A stretch of DNA of 32,385 bases from NCBI GenBank assembly GCA_028282295.1, contig JANQIE010000069.1, forward strand, positions 1 through 32,385, written 5' to 3'. The stretch's first letter is position 1; every line of letters begins with the position of its first letter. The position numbers and the translations under genes are program-made. A model generated the notes under the pieces. The model saw nothing but the letters and a program-made list of their open reading frames with translations. It made no database searches and had not been told where the DNA came from. This DNA comes from Desulfobacterales bacterium. Lineage in GTDB: Bacteria; Desulfobacterota; Desulfobacteria; Desulfobacterales; JANQIE01. This document shows, one piece after another, positions 17,480 through 26,163 of this stretch.

Positions 17480-18535
17480 ATGTTGTTTTCCAAAAAAGAT
17501 CATTTAGTCGGACTGGATATCGGCTCTAAAACTTTGAAAGTTGTCGATCTGGTCGAAACCAAATCCGGCCACTCGTTGAAGAAAATCGGGCTCTTGGATG
17601 TTCCGCCGGGCGTAATTGAAGAGGGCGTCATCAAGGATCCGGAAGTCGCCGCCGATTTAATTCGTCAGTTGTTTAAAAATTTCGGTGTGCGCGAACAAAA
17701 CGTCGCTATTTCCATCGGCGGTTATTCGATTATCGTCAAAAAGATCAATGTCCAGACGATGACCGAGGAGCAACTGCAGGAAACCATCCAATTTGAAGCC
17801 GAACAATACATTCCCTTTGATATTGCAGATGTGAATCTGGACTTTCAGATATTGGGGGAGAATGAAAACAACCCGAATCAAATGAGTGTTTTGCTGGTTG
17901 CGGCCAAAAAAGAGATGGTCAATGATTATATCGATCTTGTGCAGATGGCTGGGCTGAATCCATGTATTATCGATGTGGACGCCTTTGCCTTGCAAAATAT
18001 ATTTGAGATGAACTATGCCCTCGAAGATGAGAATGTCGCTTTGATCGATATCGGTGCCAGCAAGACGACGCTGAACATTCTCAAGGGGACCACTTCCGTG
18101 TTTATGCGGGACGTGTCGCTCGGCTGCGGCCAAATCAACCAGAAAATTGTCTCCATGGCCGATTGCTCCATGGAAGAAGCGGAAGAGATTAAATTCGGCG
18201 AACAGCCGGACAAGGTCGGTGAGGAAGATTTAAACGAAATCATCTCTTCCGTGGTCGCCGACTGGTGTACCGAGATTCGGCGCGCCTTGGACTTTTTCAA
18301 TTCAACCTACCCGGAAGATCAAATCCGGCGGATCGTTTTGAGTGGCGGTGGTGCGAATATCAAGGATTTTCGTAATCTGCTGGCCTCCGAAACCTCCGCG
18401 GATGTCGAAATCATCAATCCCTTTGCCAATATTCAGGTCAACCATGACCGTTTCGATGCCAACCATATTCAACAGATTGCGCCCCAGGTTGCTATTTGCA
18501 TGGGGCTGGCATTCAGAAGAGTAGACGATAAATGA
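17480..18535 (+). CDS. pilM: Type IV pilus inner-membrane platform ATP-binding protein PilM
   Basis: The protein is 351 aa and actin-like (FtsA/PilM fold). Phosphate-1 loop LVGLDIGSKTLKVVDL is at about 10-25, phosphate-2 region VALIDIGASKTTLNIL near 188-203, and adenosine loop IVLSGGGANIKDF near 282-294. PilM sits on the cytoplasmic face and binds the N-terminal peptide of PilN, linking the pilus motor to the PilNOP alignment complex. ATG 17480 follows the HTH gene closely. Its stop overlaps the pilN start (ATGA), as in most pilMNOPQ operons. Length is normal for the family. Confidence 0.95.
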   Translation: MLFSKKDHLVGLDIGSKTLKVVDLVETKSGHSLKKIGLLDVPPGVIEEGVIKDPEVAADLIRQLFKNFGVREQNVAISIGGYSIIVKKINVQTMTEEQLQETIQFEAEQYIPFDIADVNLDFQILGENENNPNQMSVLLVAAKKEMVNDYIDLVQMAGLNPCIIDVDAFALQNIFEMNYALEDENVALIDIGASKTTLNILKGTTSVFMRDVSLGCGQINQKIVSMADCSMEEAEEIKFGEQPDKVGEEDLNEIISSVVADWCTEIRRALDFFNSTYPEDQIRRIVLSGGGANIKDFRNLLASETSADVEIINPFANIQVNHDRFDANHIQQIAPQVAICMGLAFRRVDDK

Positions 18536-19128
18536 TACGCATCAATTTAGTCCCGTTTCGTGCCGCGCGGAAAAAGGAGAATATCCGTCGCCAGATTTCG
18601 GTTTTCCTGCTGTCCGTCCTTTTGATTGTGGTGGCCGGCTTGCTGCTGTACACACGCTGGAGCAGCCAGATCCAGGCCCTGGAGACCAAAAACAAAGCGA
18701 CCAAGAAAGAACTTGCCGCGGCGGCGAAAAAAGCCAAGGAAGTCGATAAAATAAAACGGCAGTTGGCGACCCTGCGCAAAAAGACGCAGATTATCAAAAA
18801 TCTCAAGTCCAACCGCAAGGCACCGGTTAGACTGCTGGATGTAATGACCCAGGTAACCGTTGAAAACCGGATGTGGTTCAATAAATTTAATTTTCGCGGC
18901 CGCAATGTCAGCATTGCCGGAACCGCCATGGATAATCAGACCGTGGCGGATTTCATGACACGTCTTGAACAGACCAAGCTGTTTGCGAGCGTTAACCTGA
19001 GGACGCTTTCGCACAAAAAGGTGGGTCGCAACAGTTTGAAACGTTTTTCCATTAACTGCAAGACGGCTGTCAAGAAAAAAGCCAAGAAAAAAAGCGGTAA
19101 AAAAGCTGCTAAAAAGAAGAAAAAATAG
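18532..19128 (+). CDS. pilN: Type IV pilus alignment protein PilN with lysine-rich C-terminal tail
   Basis: The protein is 198 aa. The cytoplasmic start IRINLVPFR matches the conserved INLLPxR peptide that docks into PilM. One membrane helix follows at about 22-41 (ISVFLLSVLLIVVAGLLLY), then a coiled coil to ~90 and a ferredoxin-like periplasmic domain to ~175. The last ~20 residues are almost all lysine with Ala/Gly/Ser (KKKAKKKSGKKAAKKKKK). Usual PilN proteins lack this tail. By topology the tail lies in the periplasm. It overlaps pilM by four bases and precedes pilO by 9 bp. Confidence 0.93.
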   Translation: MIRINLVPFRAARKKENIRRQISVFLLSVLLIVVAGLLLYTRWSSQIQALETKNKATKKELAAAAKKAKEVDKIKRQLATLRKKTQIIKNLKSNRKAPVRLLDVMTQVTVENRMWFNKFNFRGRNVSIAGTAMDNQTVADFMTRLEQTKLFASVNLRTLSHKKVGRNSLKRFSINCKTAVKKKAKKKSGKKAAKKKKK

Positions 19129-19137
19129 GCACGTGAT

Positions 19138-19773
19138 ATGAAAAAAATCGATTTTTCCCTCGAAGCGTTGGAGCCTTTTTTTCAGGCGATCGAAAAACTG
19201 ACACCGCTCCACCGGTATATTATTTTTGGCGCGACATTGTTGCTGCTTGGCGGAGGCTTCTATTTCCTGGCGTTTCAAGGCCAATGGGACGAAATCAACC
19301 GGTTGACCAAAGAACAAAAAACGCTTGAAAAGAAACTGGCTGCGGCCAAGAAAAAAGCGGCGCAGCTTGAAAAAGTGCGGGCCCAGCGCAAGAAAGCGCA
19401 AAAGAATTTCAATATTGCCAAAAAAGCCTTGCCGAACACGAAAGAGATTCCTTCCTTGTTGACGGCCATTTCAAAATCCGGACAGGATTCCGGGCTTCAA
19501 TTTCTATCATTTAAACCAAGGGCGGAGAAGCGCAAGGACTTCTACGCCGAAATACCGGTTGCGATCAAGGTGACCGGACGTTATCATGATGTCGTCACCT
19601 TTTTCGACAAAGTGGCCACCTTGCCCCGCGTTGTGAATATTCGCAATATATCGATGGGGGGGCGTAAAAAAGGCGACCGGTTGACCACGAATTGTACGGC
19701 GGTGACTTACAAGTTTGTTAAGGCCAAGCCCAAGAAAAAGAAGAAATCTCGACGACGACGCAGACGGCGATAA
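19138..19773 (+). CDS. pilO: Type IV pilus alignment protein PilO with basic C-terminal tail
   Basis: The protein is 211 aa. A short cytoplasmic head is followed by a membrane helix at about 27-46 (YIIFGATLLLLGGGFYFLAF). A coiled coil rich in Lys/Ala extends to ~105, and the periplasmic ferredoxin-like domain covers ~110-195 (GLQFLSFKPRAEKRKDFYAEIPV, VTFFDKVATLPRVVNIRNISM). PilO pairs with PilN and contacts PilP. The C-terminus ends in about a dozen Lys/Arg residues (KKKKKSRRRRRRR), not typical of the family and again periplasmic by topology. It lies between pilN and pilP. Confidence 0.92.
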   Translation: MKKIDFSLEALEPFFQAIEKLTPLHRYIIFGATLLLLGGGFYFLAFQGQWDEINRLTKEQKTLEKKLAAAKKKAAQLEKVRAQRKKAQKNFNIAKKALPNTKEIPSLLTAISKSGQDSGLQFLSFKPRAEKRKDFYAEIPVAIKVTGRYHDVVTFFDKVATLPRVVNIRNISMGGRKKGDRLTTNCTAVTYKFVKAKPKKKKKSRRRRRRR

Positions 19774-19811
19774 TCTTTGGATGAAAGACCGATAATCGAA
19801 AGAAAAGATAT

Positions 19812-20675
19812 ATGACTATGCGTATTAAAAAAGGTTGGACATTTTTTTGGGTCGGATTGGCGGGCCTCGGATTGATACTCGTCGGTTGCGGCGGTGATGA
19901 GGCTGCGGAAAAATCAAAGCCCCAGGTTGTGAGTAAAAAAATTGTAACTGCCAAGCCCAAGAACGCAAAGCCCGCCAAGCCGAAAAAAACACCTAAGAAA
20001 CCTGCAAAGAAAAAGACAGTTGCTGCCAAAAAGAAGGCGACCGAAAAGACCAAGACTCAGGCGACTGCGAAAACCGCTGAACAGAAAACGGTTGTTGTCA
20101 CGACCCCAGCCGCGGAAAAAAGCGGCACCGTTGTGAACATCGCTACAAGCGGTGAGGCCTCGGTTGAGGCGACACCGGGCGTAAGTCCGGCCGACCAAAA
20201 AGATATCGAAGAAAAACGGAATAAATCCACTCTGGCAGCGATTTCGCCTACGAGCGAGATTCAGGCGGCGCGCAAAATTTTGCTGCCGGATTTGAGCAAG
20301 CCTTATGACCCCAGGGGGAAGGTCGACCCGTTTAGACCGCTTTTTCGGGATAAAGCGGTTAGTATCAAAATGCAACAGAAAAAGGAGCGCCGCAAAAAAC
20401 GTATCCCGCTGACGCCACTTGAACGCATCGATTTGGGACAATTGAAGCTTGTTGGTGTAATTCAAGCCAAAAGCGGCAATAAGGCCTTGGTGGAGGAAGC
20501 TTCTGGTAAAGGCTATATTCTTACACGGGGAACCTATGTCGGGCTGAATGCCGGGCAGGTTATTCAAATATTAAAAGATCGCGTTGTTGTAGAGGAAGAG
20601 GTTGAAAATATTCAAGGGGATTTGGTTATTCAAAACCGCGAACTTAGGCTAAAAAGGCCGTCCGGAGAGCTATAG
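19812..20675 (+). CDS. pilP: Type IV pilus lipoprotein PilP with a long basic linker
   Basis: The protein is 287 aa. The signal peptide ends in a lipobox (LILVGC, cysteine about 25), so it is an inner-membrane lipoprotein. Residues ~35-85 are a low-complexity Lys/Ala/Pro stretch that resembles histone-H1 tails (KPAKPKKTPKKPAKKK). A Thr/Val/Ala-rich linker follows. The folded PilP beta domain is at about 165-285 (LPDLSKPYDPRGKVDPFRPLF, LERIDLGQLKLVGVIQ, ALVEEASGKGYILTRGTYVG). PilP joins PilNO to the secretin PilQ. It is about 100 residues longer than typical PilP because of the linkers. pilQ starts one base after its stop. Confidence 0.92.
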   Translation: MTMRIKKGWTFFWVGLAGLGLILVGCGGDEAAEKSKPQVVSKKIVTAKPKNAKPAKPKKTPKKPAKKKTVAAKKKATEKTKTQATAKTAEQKTVVVTTPAAEKSGTVVNIATSGEASVEATPGVSPADQKDIEEKRNKSTLAAISPTSEIQAARKILLPDLSKPYDPRGKVDPFRPLFRDKAVSIKMQQKKERRKKRIPLTPLERIDLGQLKLVGVIQAKSGNKALVEEASGKGYILTRGTYVGLNAGQVIQILKDRVVVEEEVENIQGDLVIQNRELRLKRPSGEL

Positions 20676-20676
20676 C

Positions 20677-23418
20677 ATGAATTCAAGACTTCGTAAAATT
20701 GTATTCTCTGCCAAGTTGACAATGGTTATAACTGTTTGCGCCGCTTTGACGTTCGGCTGCGCAACGCAGCAAGCAGGTAAAACACCCCAACCGGATGCAC
20801 AATCGGCGGGTGCTTCGAAAAGCATTACCGATATAACCGTTGGGATGGACGCCGATTCCGTTGCGGTTGCCATAAAAGGGAACCGCCCGTTAACCTATAC
20901 CTCCGTTAAGCAACCCCAGCCAGCCGCTGTGGTGCTCTATTTTCCGGATACAGCCCTGGCCCGCCAAATGGCTGTAGACACGCCGGCGAACACGACTGTT
21001 TCTTCGGTAAAAGCAGCCGCAATGGCGGTTGAGGGAAAGGCAACGCGTGTCGAAATTGCGTTGAAACAAGATGCCGCTTACACCGTGTTACGCGAGGGCA
21101 ACGGCCTGAAAATCGCGTTTCGCACAACCGGTTCCGAAGAAGTCCGCGATCAAGCCGCCGATACCGCGGCTCAAGATATGCCTGATCGTGAAAAAGACGG
21201 TAAGCTCGCGGATGCGGCATTTCAGGAAGAACCCCCGGTCATACCGCCGGCGACTCGCTTGCGGTCGGTGACGGCCACCCCATCGAAGCAGGCGGTTCGT
21301 CTGATCATACGGGCGGATGGAATTATTAAAGACTTTAAGTCGTTTACAGTGCAAAACCCACCGCGAATTGTGTTTGACATGCCCCGGATCCAGAGCGCTT
21401 TCAAAGGTGAACAAACAGTAAATGTCAACAGTCAGTGGGTGAAAACCGTCAGGCATTTGGGTTATCCCGACCGTGTTCGCCTGGTTATCGACACCCAGGA
21501 TGCATTTTTGGACGCGCACGCAGCCGCGCCGGTAGTCAATGGACTGGAGATTTTCGTGGGAGCGAATCGATCCGCGGTCCAAGCGCTTGCCACTCAGCGG
21601 GCGGCCTCTGTCATGACCGCATCCGGACCGGCAGTAAATGCGAAGGCGCCTTTGGCCGGCGAAGCGGCTTGGGTTAACCGAATCGATTTCTCCAGTGAAA
21701 CCGGAGGCAAATCGACGCTGATCATTGGTACGACCCAGGCCGTTAAATATGATCTTCAAAAAAGCAGCGCCAAAACATTACAATTGAAGTTGTTTAACAG
21801 CCGTTTGCCCGATTATCGCAAACGCGCATTGATAACCACCCGCTTTGAAAGCGCCGTTGACCGCATCACACCTTTTCAGACGCCAACGGTTAAGGACCAG
21901 ACCGTGATCACCATCGAAATGCGCGAGGCGGTGCCATACCGGGTGGAACAACTCAACGATTTACTTCTGGTTCATTTCGAAGCATCGCGCATACCACCGA
22001 AGCCGTTTGAACAAGCCAAGTTACCTGCCTGGAAGGCGGTAATTGACCAGGCCGTTCCCACGCCCGGTCCGGCACCCGCAACGACTACTTCTGTACCCGG
22101 TGCGCCCTCGACCGGTGCGCCACTGGCTAAGTTGCCGCCGCCTATCGTCCCGTCTGCGGCCGTGGGCACGGGAACAGCGCCGGCGCCTCAAGTAACCTCC
22201 AAGTATACCGGTGAAAAGATCGCTCTCGATTTTTTTGATACGGATATCAAGAACGTGTTTCGCATACTTAAGGAAGTGAGCGGTAAAAACTTTGCCATTG
22301 ATAAAAACGTCAAGGGTCGTGTGACACTTACACTGGAAAAACCGGTCCCCTGGGATCAGGTGTTGGAGCTGATTCTGAAAATGAACCAGCTCGACTATAT
22401 TTATGAAGGGGATATTATTCGCATCGCCACGGCCAAAACAATTGCGGCGGAAAGAAAACGCCGGGATGCCGCACTGGCCGCGGAGCGCAAGGCCCTTGCC
22501 GTCAAGAAAGAATTGGAGCCGCTTGTAACGGAGTTTATTCCGATTAATTACTCCAATGCGAACAGCGATATTGTCCCCCATTTAAAGAAGATTAAAAGTG
22601 GGCGTGGCAGTCTGAGCGTCAATTCACGGACCAATTTGATCATTTACACGGATACGGCTGAGAATGTCGCCCAAGCCAAGGAATTGATCAAAACGTTGGA
22701 CCGGGTGACACCCCAGGTCATTATCGAGGCCCGTATTGTTGAAGCCAACACCAATTTTATTCGCGGCATGGGAATTGATTGGAACCTGACAGGACCGGAC
22801 ATGTCCATCGGGCGCGATTTTTTGATCACGCCTTCGGCGGCGGTCAACTTGCCGGTGACTTCGGTTGCCAATCTTGGGTTTGATATCCTCGACAGTAGTT
22901 TGGGATTGGTCCTGAGTGCGCAATTGACAGCTGCGGAAACCAAAGGGCAGACCAAAATTATATCCACGCCGAAAGTGGTTACCTTGGACAATAAAACGGC
23001 AACCATTAAGCAGGGGATCCGGGTGCCTTATCTTAAATTGGATGACTCCGGTAATACGACCACATCCTTTGAAAGTGTAGACTTGACTTTGGAGGTGACG
23101 CCTCATGTGACGCCCGATCAGCGTGTGACATTGGAGATCAATATCACCAAGAATGATTTGGGGTCCATCATCAACGGCCAGCAATCCTTTACCACCAATG
23201 AAGCCCAGACGGAACTGCTCATCAATGATGGCGATACCGTGGTCATCGGCGGCATCATGAAAACCGATACAACGCTAAGTGATGTCGGGGTTCCCGGTCT
23301 TGATAAAATTCCAATGTTAGGCTGGCTATTCAAGAGTAATACGAGAAGTGAAGATAAGGAAGAATTGCTTATTTTCATCACTCCTCGTATTGTTCAGTTA
23401 GAGCAGGCCCAAATGTAA
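20677..23418 (+). CDS. pilQ: Type IV pilus secretin PilQ
   Basis: The protein is 913 aa. The signal sequence has a possible lipobox (LTFGC). Three AMIN-type peptidoglycan-binding beta domains can be traced at about 48-150, 195-290 and 330-440. A Pro/Ala/Thr-rich linker at ~450-505 follows. The secretin-N0/STN domain is at ~510-590 (IALDFFDTDIKNVFRILKEVSG) and N1 at ~620-690. The C-terminal secretin gate runs to the end, with the VIIEARIVEAN start and a FKSNTRSEDKEELLIFITPRIV finish. It forms the outer-membrane pore through which the pilus passes. The N-terminus carries one more AMIN domain than minimal PilQs, giving above-average length. A strong GC hairpin follows the gene. Confidence 0.95.
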   Translation: MNSRLRKIVFSAKLTMVITVCAALTFGCATQQAGKTPQPDAQSAGASKSITDITVGMDADSVAVAIKGNRPLTYTSVKQPQPAAVVLYFPDTALARQMAVDTPANTTVSSVKAAAMAVEGKATRVEIALKQDAAYTVLREGNGLKIAFRTTGSEEVRDQAADTAAQDMPDREKDGKLADAAFQEEPPVIPPATRLRSVTATPSKQAVRLIIRADGIIKDFKSFTVQNPPRIVFDMPRIQSAFKGEQTVNVNSQWVKTVRHLGYPDRVRLVIDTQDAFLDAHAAAPVVNGLEIFVGANRSAVQALATQRAASVMTASGPAVNAKAPLAGEAAWVNRIDFSSETGGKSTLIIGTTQAVKYDLQKSSAKTLQLKLFNSRLPDYRKRALITTRFESAVDRITPFQTPTVKDQTVITIEMREAVPYRVEQLNDLLLVHFEASRIPPKPFEQAKLPAWKAVIDQAVPTPGPAPATTTSVPGAPSTGAPLAKLPPPIVPSAAVGTGTAPAPQVTSKYTGEKIALDFFDTDIKNVFRILKEVSGKNFAIDKNVKGRVTLTLEKPVPWDQVLELILKMNQLDYIYEGDIIRIATAKTIAAERKRRDAALAAERKALAVKKELEPLVTEFIPINYSNANSDIVPHLKKIKSGRGSLSVNSRTNLIIYTDTAENVAQAKELIKTLDRVTPQVIIEARIVEANTNFIRGMGIDWNLTGPDMSIGRDFLITPSAAVNLPVTSVANLGFDILDSSLGLVLSAQLTAAETKGQTKIISTPKVVTLDNKTATIKQGIRVPYLKLDDSGNTTTSFESVDLTLEVTPHVTPDQRVTLEINITKNDLGSIINGQQSFTTNEAQTELLINDGDTVVIGGIMKTDTTLSDVGVPGLDKIPMLGWLFKSNTRSEDKEELLIFITPRIVQLEQAQM

Positions 23419-23451
23419 TAAGTAATCTCGATAAATTAAAGCAAGCCCATC

Positions 23452-23490
23452 ACCCCCCGTTGGCTATACCAGCGGGGGGGGGTAATTTTA
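23452..23490 (+). terminator. Terminator-like hairpin between convergent pilQ and tsaD
   Basis: CCCCCCGTTGG (23453-23463) pairs with CCAGCGGGGGG (23469-23479) with one G-T wobble and a 5-base loop, then TAATTTTA. The T-tract is weak, but the position after the last pil gene and before the convergent tsaD end fits a terminator. Confidence 0.6.
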
Positions 23491-23566
23491 CAAGTCAATG
23501 GCATTGAATTACAACGCGCAATATCGGAAAGCACAACAAACGGATGTTGAGTTCAGTATGTCAAGA

Positions 23567-24598
23567 TCAACTGGAGCTGGTTTTCAGGATATTACGGTAG
23601 TCCGCGCGGGAATAAACATCCTCATCGAGATGGGTGGCCCGGTTGCCGCTTTGCAGGTGATAATAACCGGTCGCCGCAATCATGGCGGCATTGTCGCCGC
23701 AATACTCAATTGGGGGGATGTGGCAGGTAATTTGGTACTTGCGCGCTTGTTCCATAACTTTGTCACGTAAACAGGGGTTTGCGGCAACACCACCCACCAA
23801 GGCGGCGTGACAGCAGTTTTGCAATCGGGCCGCTTTTATCAGCTTATACGCCAGGACATCGGTCACGGCTTGCTGAAAAGAGGCGACGATATCCGGAATT
23901 TCGGCTTTATACGTTTTCGGGTGAGTTTGAAGATATCGGTTGACAGCGGTTTTGATGCCGCTAAAACTGAAGTCAAACTGATCTTTGTTCAAGTAAGGTC
24001 GCGGAAAATTGATTTTTTCCGGATTCCCTTTTCGGCTCAAATCACTAATAACGGCGCCGCCCGGATAACCCAGGGCAAGCATTTTGGCCACTTTGTCAAA
24101 TGCTTCGCCGGCGGCGTCATCACGGGTTTGACCCAACAGTTCCGTTCGTGTGTGCGATTGTACCAGATAGATGCTGGTATGGCCGCCGGAAACCAGCAAT
24201 GCGACGAACGGGAATTTCGGCGGGGATGTTTCCTCCAAAAATACGGAATTGATGTGTCCTTCCAGATGGTTGAGCCCGATCAACGGCCGCTGCAGGCTGC
24301 GGGCGTATGCTTTTGCAAATGAAAAGCCGACCAGCAGGGCTCCGACCAGTCCGGGGCCCTGCGTTACGGCTACGGCATCTATGTCTTTTTTGTCTATATC
24401 GGCTTCCTTAAGGGCGGTGTGCACGACAGGTACAATCGCTTCGATGTGTTTGCGGGATGCTAATTCGGGGACAACACCGCCATAGGGATGATGAACCTGG
24501 ATTTGAGAGGCGACCACCGAAGACAAGACTTCACGACCATCGGCAACCACCGCCGCGGCGGTTTCGTCACAAGAACTTTCGATTCCCAAAATAATCAT
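23567..24598 (-). CDS. tsaD: tRNA N6-threonylcarbamoyladenosine transferase subunit TsaD
   Basis: The protein is 343 aa, the normal length. The ASKHA-type nucleotide fold begins ILGIESSCDETAAAVV. The metal-binding motif NHLEGH is near 110-115 (H111 and H115), followed by LLVSGGHTSIYLV, and late VGGVAANPCLRDK. Together with TsaB, TsaC and TsaE it makes the t6A modification at A37 of ANN-decoding tRNAs in the cytoplasm. ATG 24598 overlaps the stop of a small upstream ORF (ATGA). It is the last gene of a purM-ORF-tsaD strand group. Confidence 0.96.
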   Translation of the reverse strand: MIILGIESSCDETAAAVVADGREVLSSVVASQIQVHHPYGGVVPELASRKHIEAIVPVVHTALKEADIDKKDIDAVAVTQGPGLVGALLVGFSFAKAYARSLQRPLIGLNHLEGHINSVFLEETSPPKFPFVALLVSGGHTSIYLVQSHTRTELLGQTRDDAAGEAFDKVAKMLALGYPGGAVISDLSRKGNPEKINFPRPYLNKDQFDFSFSGIKTAVNRYLQTHPKTYKAEIPDIVASFQQAVTDVLAYKLIKAARLQNCCHAALVGGVAANPCLRDKVMEQARKYQITCHIPPIEYCGDNAAMIAATGYYHLQSGNRATHLDEDVYSRADYRNILKTSSS

Positions 24599-24858
24599 TT
24601 TCTATCCGGTTCCGATTCCAAAGAAAAACCGGGACGTGTGATGCAAACATGGTCCCGGTTCGATAGGTTGTCGATCTTGAATTTCGTCAGCGTCGCCCGG
24701 CGTTGTTGTGGCGGTTTCAGTGACGGCAGGGCAATTGGCCGTTGTGTCCCCTGGCAATCCATCGCATCAATTGAATCAGGGGGCCACACAGTTTTTTCTT
24801 CCACGTTGATTCGAGCGTGCGTTTTTCTTTTTTTAGGCCCATTTGATTTGTGACTCAT
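24595..24858 (-). CDS. Possible small protein coupled to tsaD, unrecognised
   Basis: An 87-aa ORF from ATG 24858 fills the gap between purM and tsaD. It overlaps the last 26 bases of purM in another frame and ends in an ATGA overlap with the tsaD start. The product is basic at the N-terminus (MSHKSNGPKKRKTHARIN), then mixed, with two cysteines and no membrane segment or known motif. The coupling geometry on both sides argues for a real gene or translated leader. Lack of recognised homology and a weak AAAGGCG ribosome site argue against. It could be a chance ORF. Confidence 0.4.
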   Translation of the reverse strand: MSHKSNGPKKRKTHARINVEEKTVWPPDSIDAMDCQGTQRPIALPSLKPPQQRRATLTKFKIDNLSNRDHVCITRPGFSLESEPDRK

Positions 24859-25876
24859 CGCCTTTGCGTTCGGTGACTTCACCGATGATAAAGGCTTTGG
24901 CATTCATTGCCCGAACTCTTTCGAGAACTTCCTGGGCCCCTTTTTCGGGCACCACGGCAACCAGGCCGATACCGTTGTTAAATGTCCGCATCATTTCACG
25001 GTCCGAGATTTTGCCGGCCTGTTGTAAGTACGGGAAAATCGGCGGTAAGTCCCAACTGCCGTTTTGGATTATCAGTTTGCACGAAGTCGGGATAATCCGA
25101 ATGATGTTGTCGGCCAAACCGCCTCCTGTAATGTGCGCCAGACCGTGGATCGGCAGGTCGCGCAGGAGGCTATGGATGATATCGGCATAGATTATGGTCG
25201 GGGTCAGTAACTCCTCACCGATGGTCCGGCCCAATTCGTCTACGTGGGTGTCGATTTTGAGTTTGAGCACGTCAAAACAGATTTTGCGCACCAGTGAGTA
25301 GCCGTTGCTGTGCAGGCCACTGGAAGCGATGCCGATCAAGCGGTTGCCGACATGGATTTCCGAGCCGTCGACAATCTTGTTGTTGTCGACCATGCCGACG
25401 GCAAAACCCGCCAGATCATACTCGCCTTTATTGTAAAAACCCGGCATTTCGGCGGTTTCACCGCCGATCAAGGCGCAGTGCGCTTTCTGGCATCCTTCCG
25501 ATATGCCGGTGATAATATCGGTCGCGATTTTGGGTTCGAGCTTTCCCATCGATAAGTAGTCAAGGAAGAAAAGCGGCTTGGCGCCTTGCACTGCAATGTC
25601 GTTCACGCACATAGCCACCAGGTCGATTCCAATCGTGCCATGAATACCGGTCATAAAGGCGATTTTTAATTTGGTTCCGACGCCGTCGGTGGAACTGACC
25701 AGGACCGGTTTTTCATAGTGGGCGGTGTTGAGGGAGAACAGGCCCCCAAAGCCTCCGATTTCACCCATCACCCCGCTGCGGCGGGTTTTTTTGGCAAGGG
25801 CTTTGACGGTTTTGATAAACGTGTCGGCTTTATCAATATCCACACCGGCATCGGCGTAGGTAAGTGAATCGGTCAT
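24833..25876 (-). CDS. purM: Phosphoribosylformylglycinamidine cyclo-ligase (AIR synthetase)
   Basis: The protein is 347 aa, typical of PurM. It starts LTYADAGVDIDKADTFIK. The glycine-rich GGFGGLFSL and the ATP-site SSTDGVGTKLKIAF come next, then CVNDIAVQGAKPLFFLDYLS, IGGETAEMPGFY and HITGGGLADNIIRIIP. It converts FGAM to AIR with ATP in de novo purine synthesis. It is transcribed toward tsaD. No other pur gene is adjacent, so this is a dispersed purine gene. ATG 25876 follows AGGAG-like AGGAGAAATACCG. Confidence 0.96.
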   Translation of the reverse strand: MTDSLTYADAGVDIDKADTFIKTVKALAKKTRRSGVMGEIGGFGGLFSLNTAHYEKPVLVSSTDGVGTKLKIAFMTGIHGTIGIDLVAMCVNDIAVQGAKPLFFLDYLSMGKLEPKIATDIITGISEGCQKAHCALIGGETAEMPGFYNKGEYDLAGFAVGMVDNNKIVDGSEIHVGNRLIGIASSGLHSNGYSLVRKICFDVLKLKIDTHVDELGRTIGEELLTPTIIYADIIHSLLRDLPIHGLAHITGGGLADNIIRIIPTSCKLIIQNGSWDLPPIFPYLQQAGKISDREMMRTFNNGIGLVAVVPEKGAQEVLERVRAMNAKAFIIGEVTERKGDESQIKWA

Positions 25877-25963
25877 CGGTATTTCTCCTACGCGCCGCGC
25901 ATGCGCCGGCCGGCATCTTGTCGGCTTTTGGGGGACGCTATGCGAGACGGTAATTGTTAGGAA

Positions 25964-26123
25964 GTGTCCATCCGGAATCCTACTATTTCCAGATGGTATT
26001 AGAGAATATGGATTGAAAATTCAAACACCCAAAATAATTTGAAAAATTTAAAACGAAACCCATGAAAAGTCAAAACAAAATTTTTGACATGGCCTTGGCA
26101 TTGGGCTATTTCTGGGTGGACAC
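25964..26123. repeat. Composite or decayed copy D of the palindromic mobile repeat
   Basis: The left end GTGTCCATCCGGAA at 25964 matches the family's terminal repeat. CTATTTCCAGATGG at about 25983-25996 is a degenerate right end, making a short hairpin with the inner core missing. A second right end at 26106-26123 (CTATTTCTGGGTGGACAC) matches the family end at 16 of 18 bases. The AT-rich DNA between them does not match the family core. It lies between the purM start and the aminotransferase ribosome site. Confidence 0.55.
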
Positions 26124-26163
26124 TAAAATTAGGTTCTGCGAATTTAATGCAAAGGTGATCCCA

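Noticed and set aside
20670..23381. Minus-strand ORFs opposite pilQ
   Set aside because: They are shadows produced by codon bias in the pilQ gene; none shows a domain or start signal.
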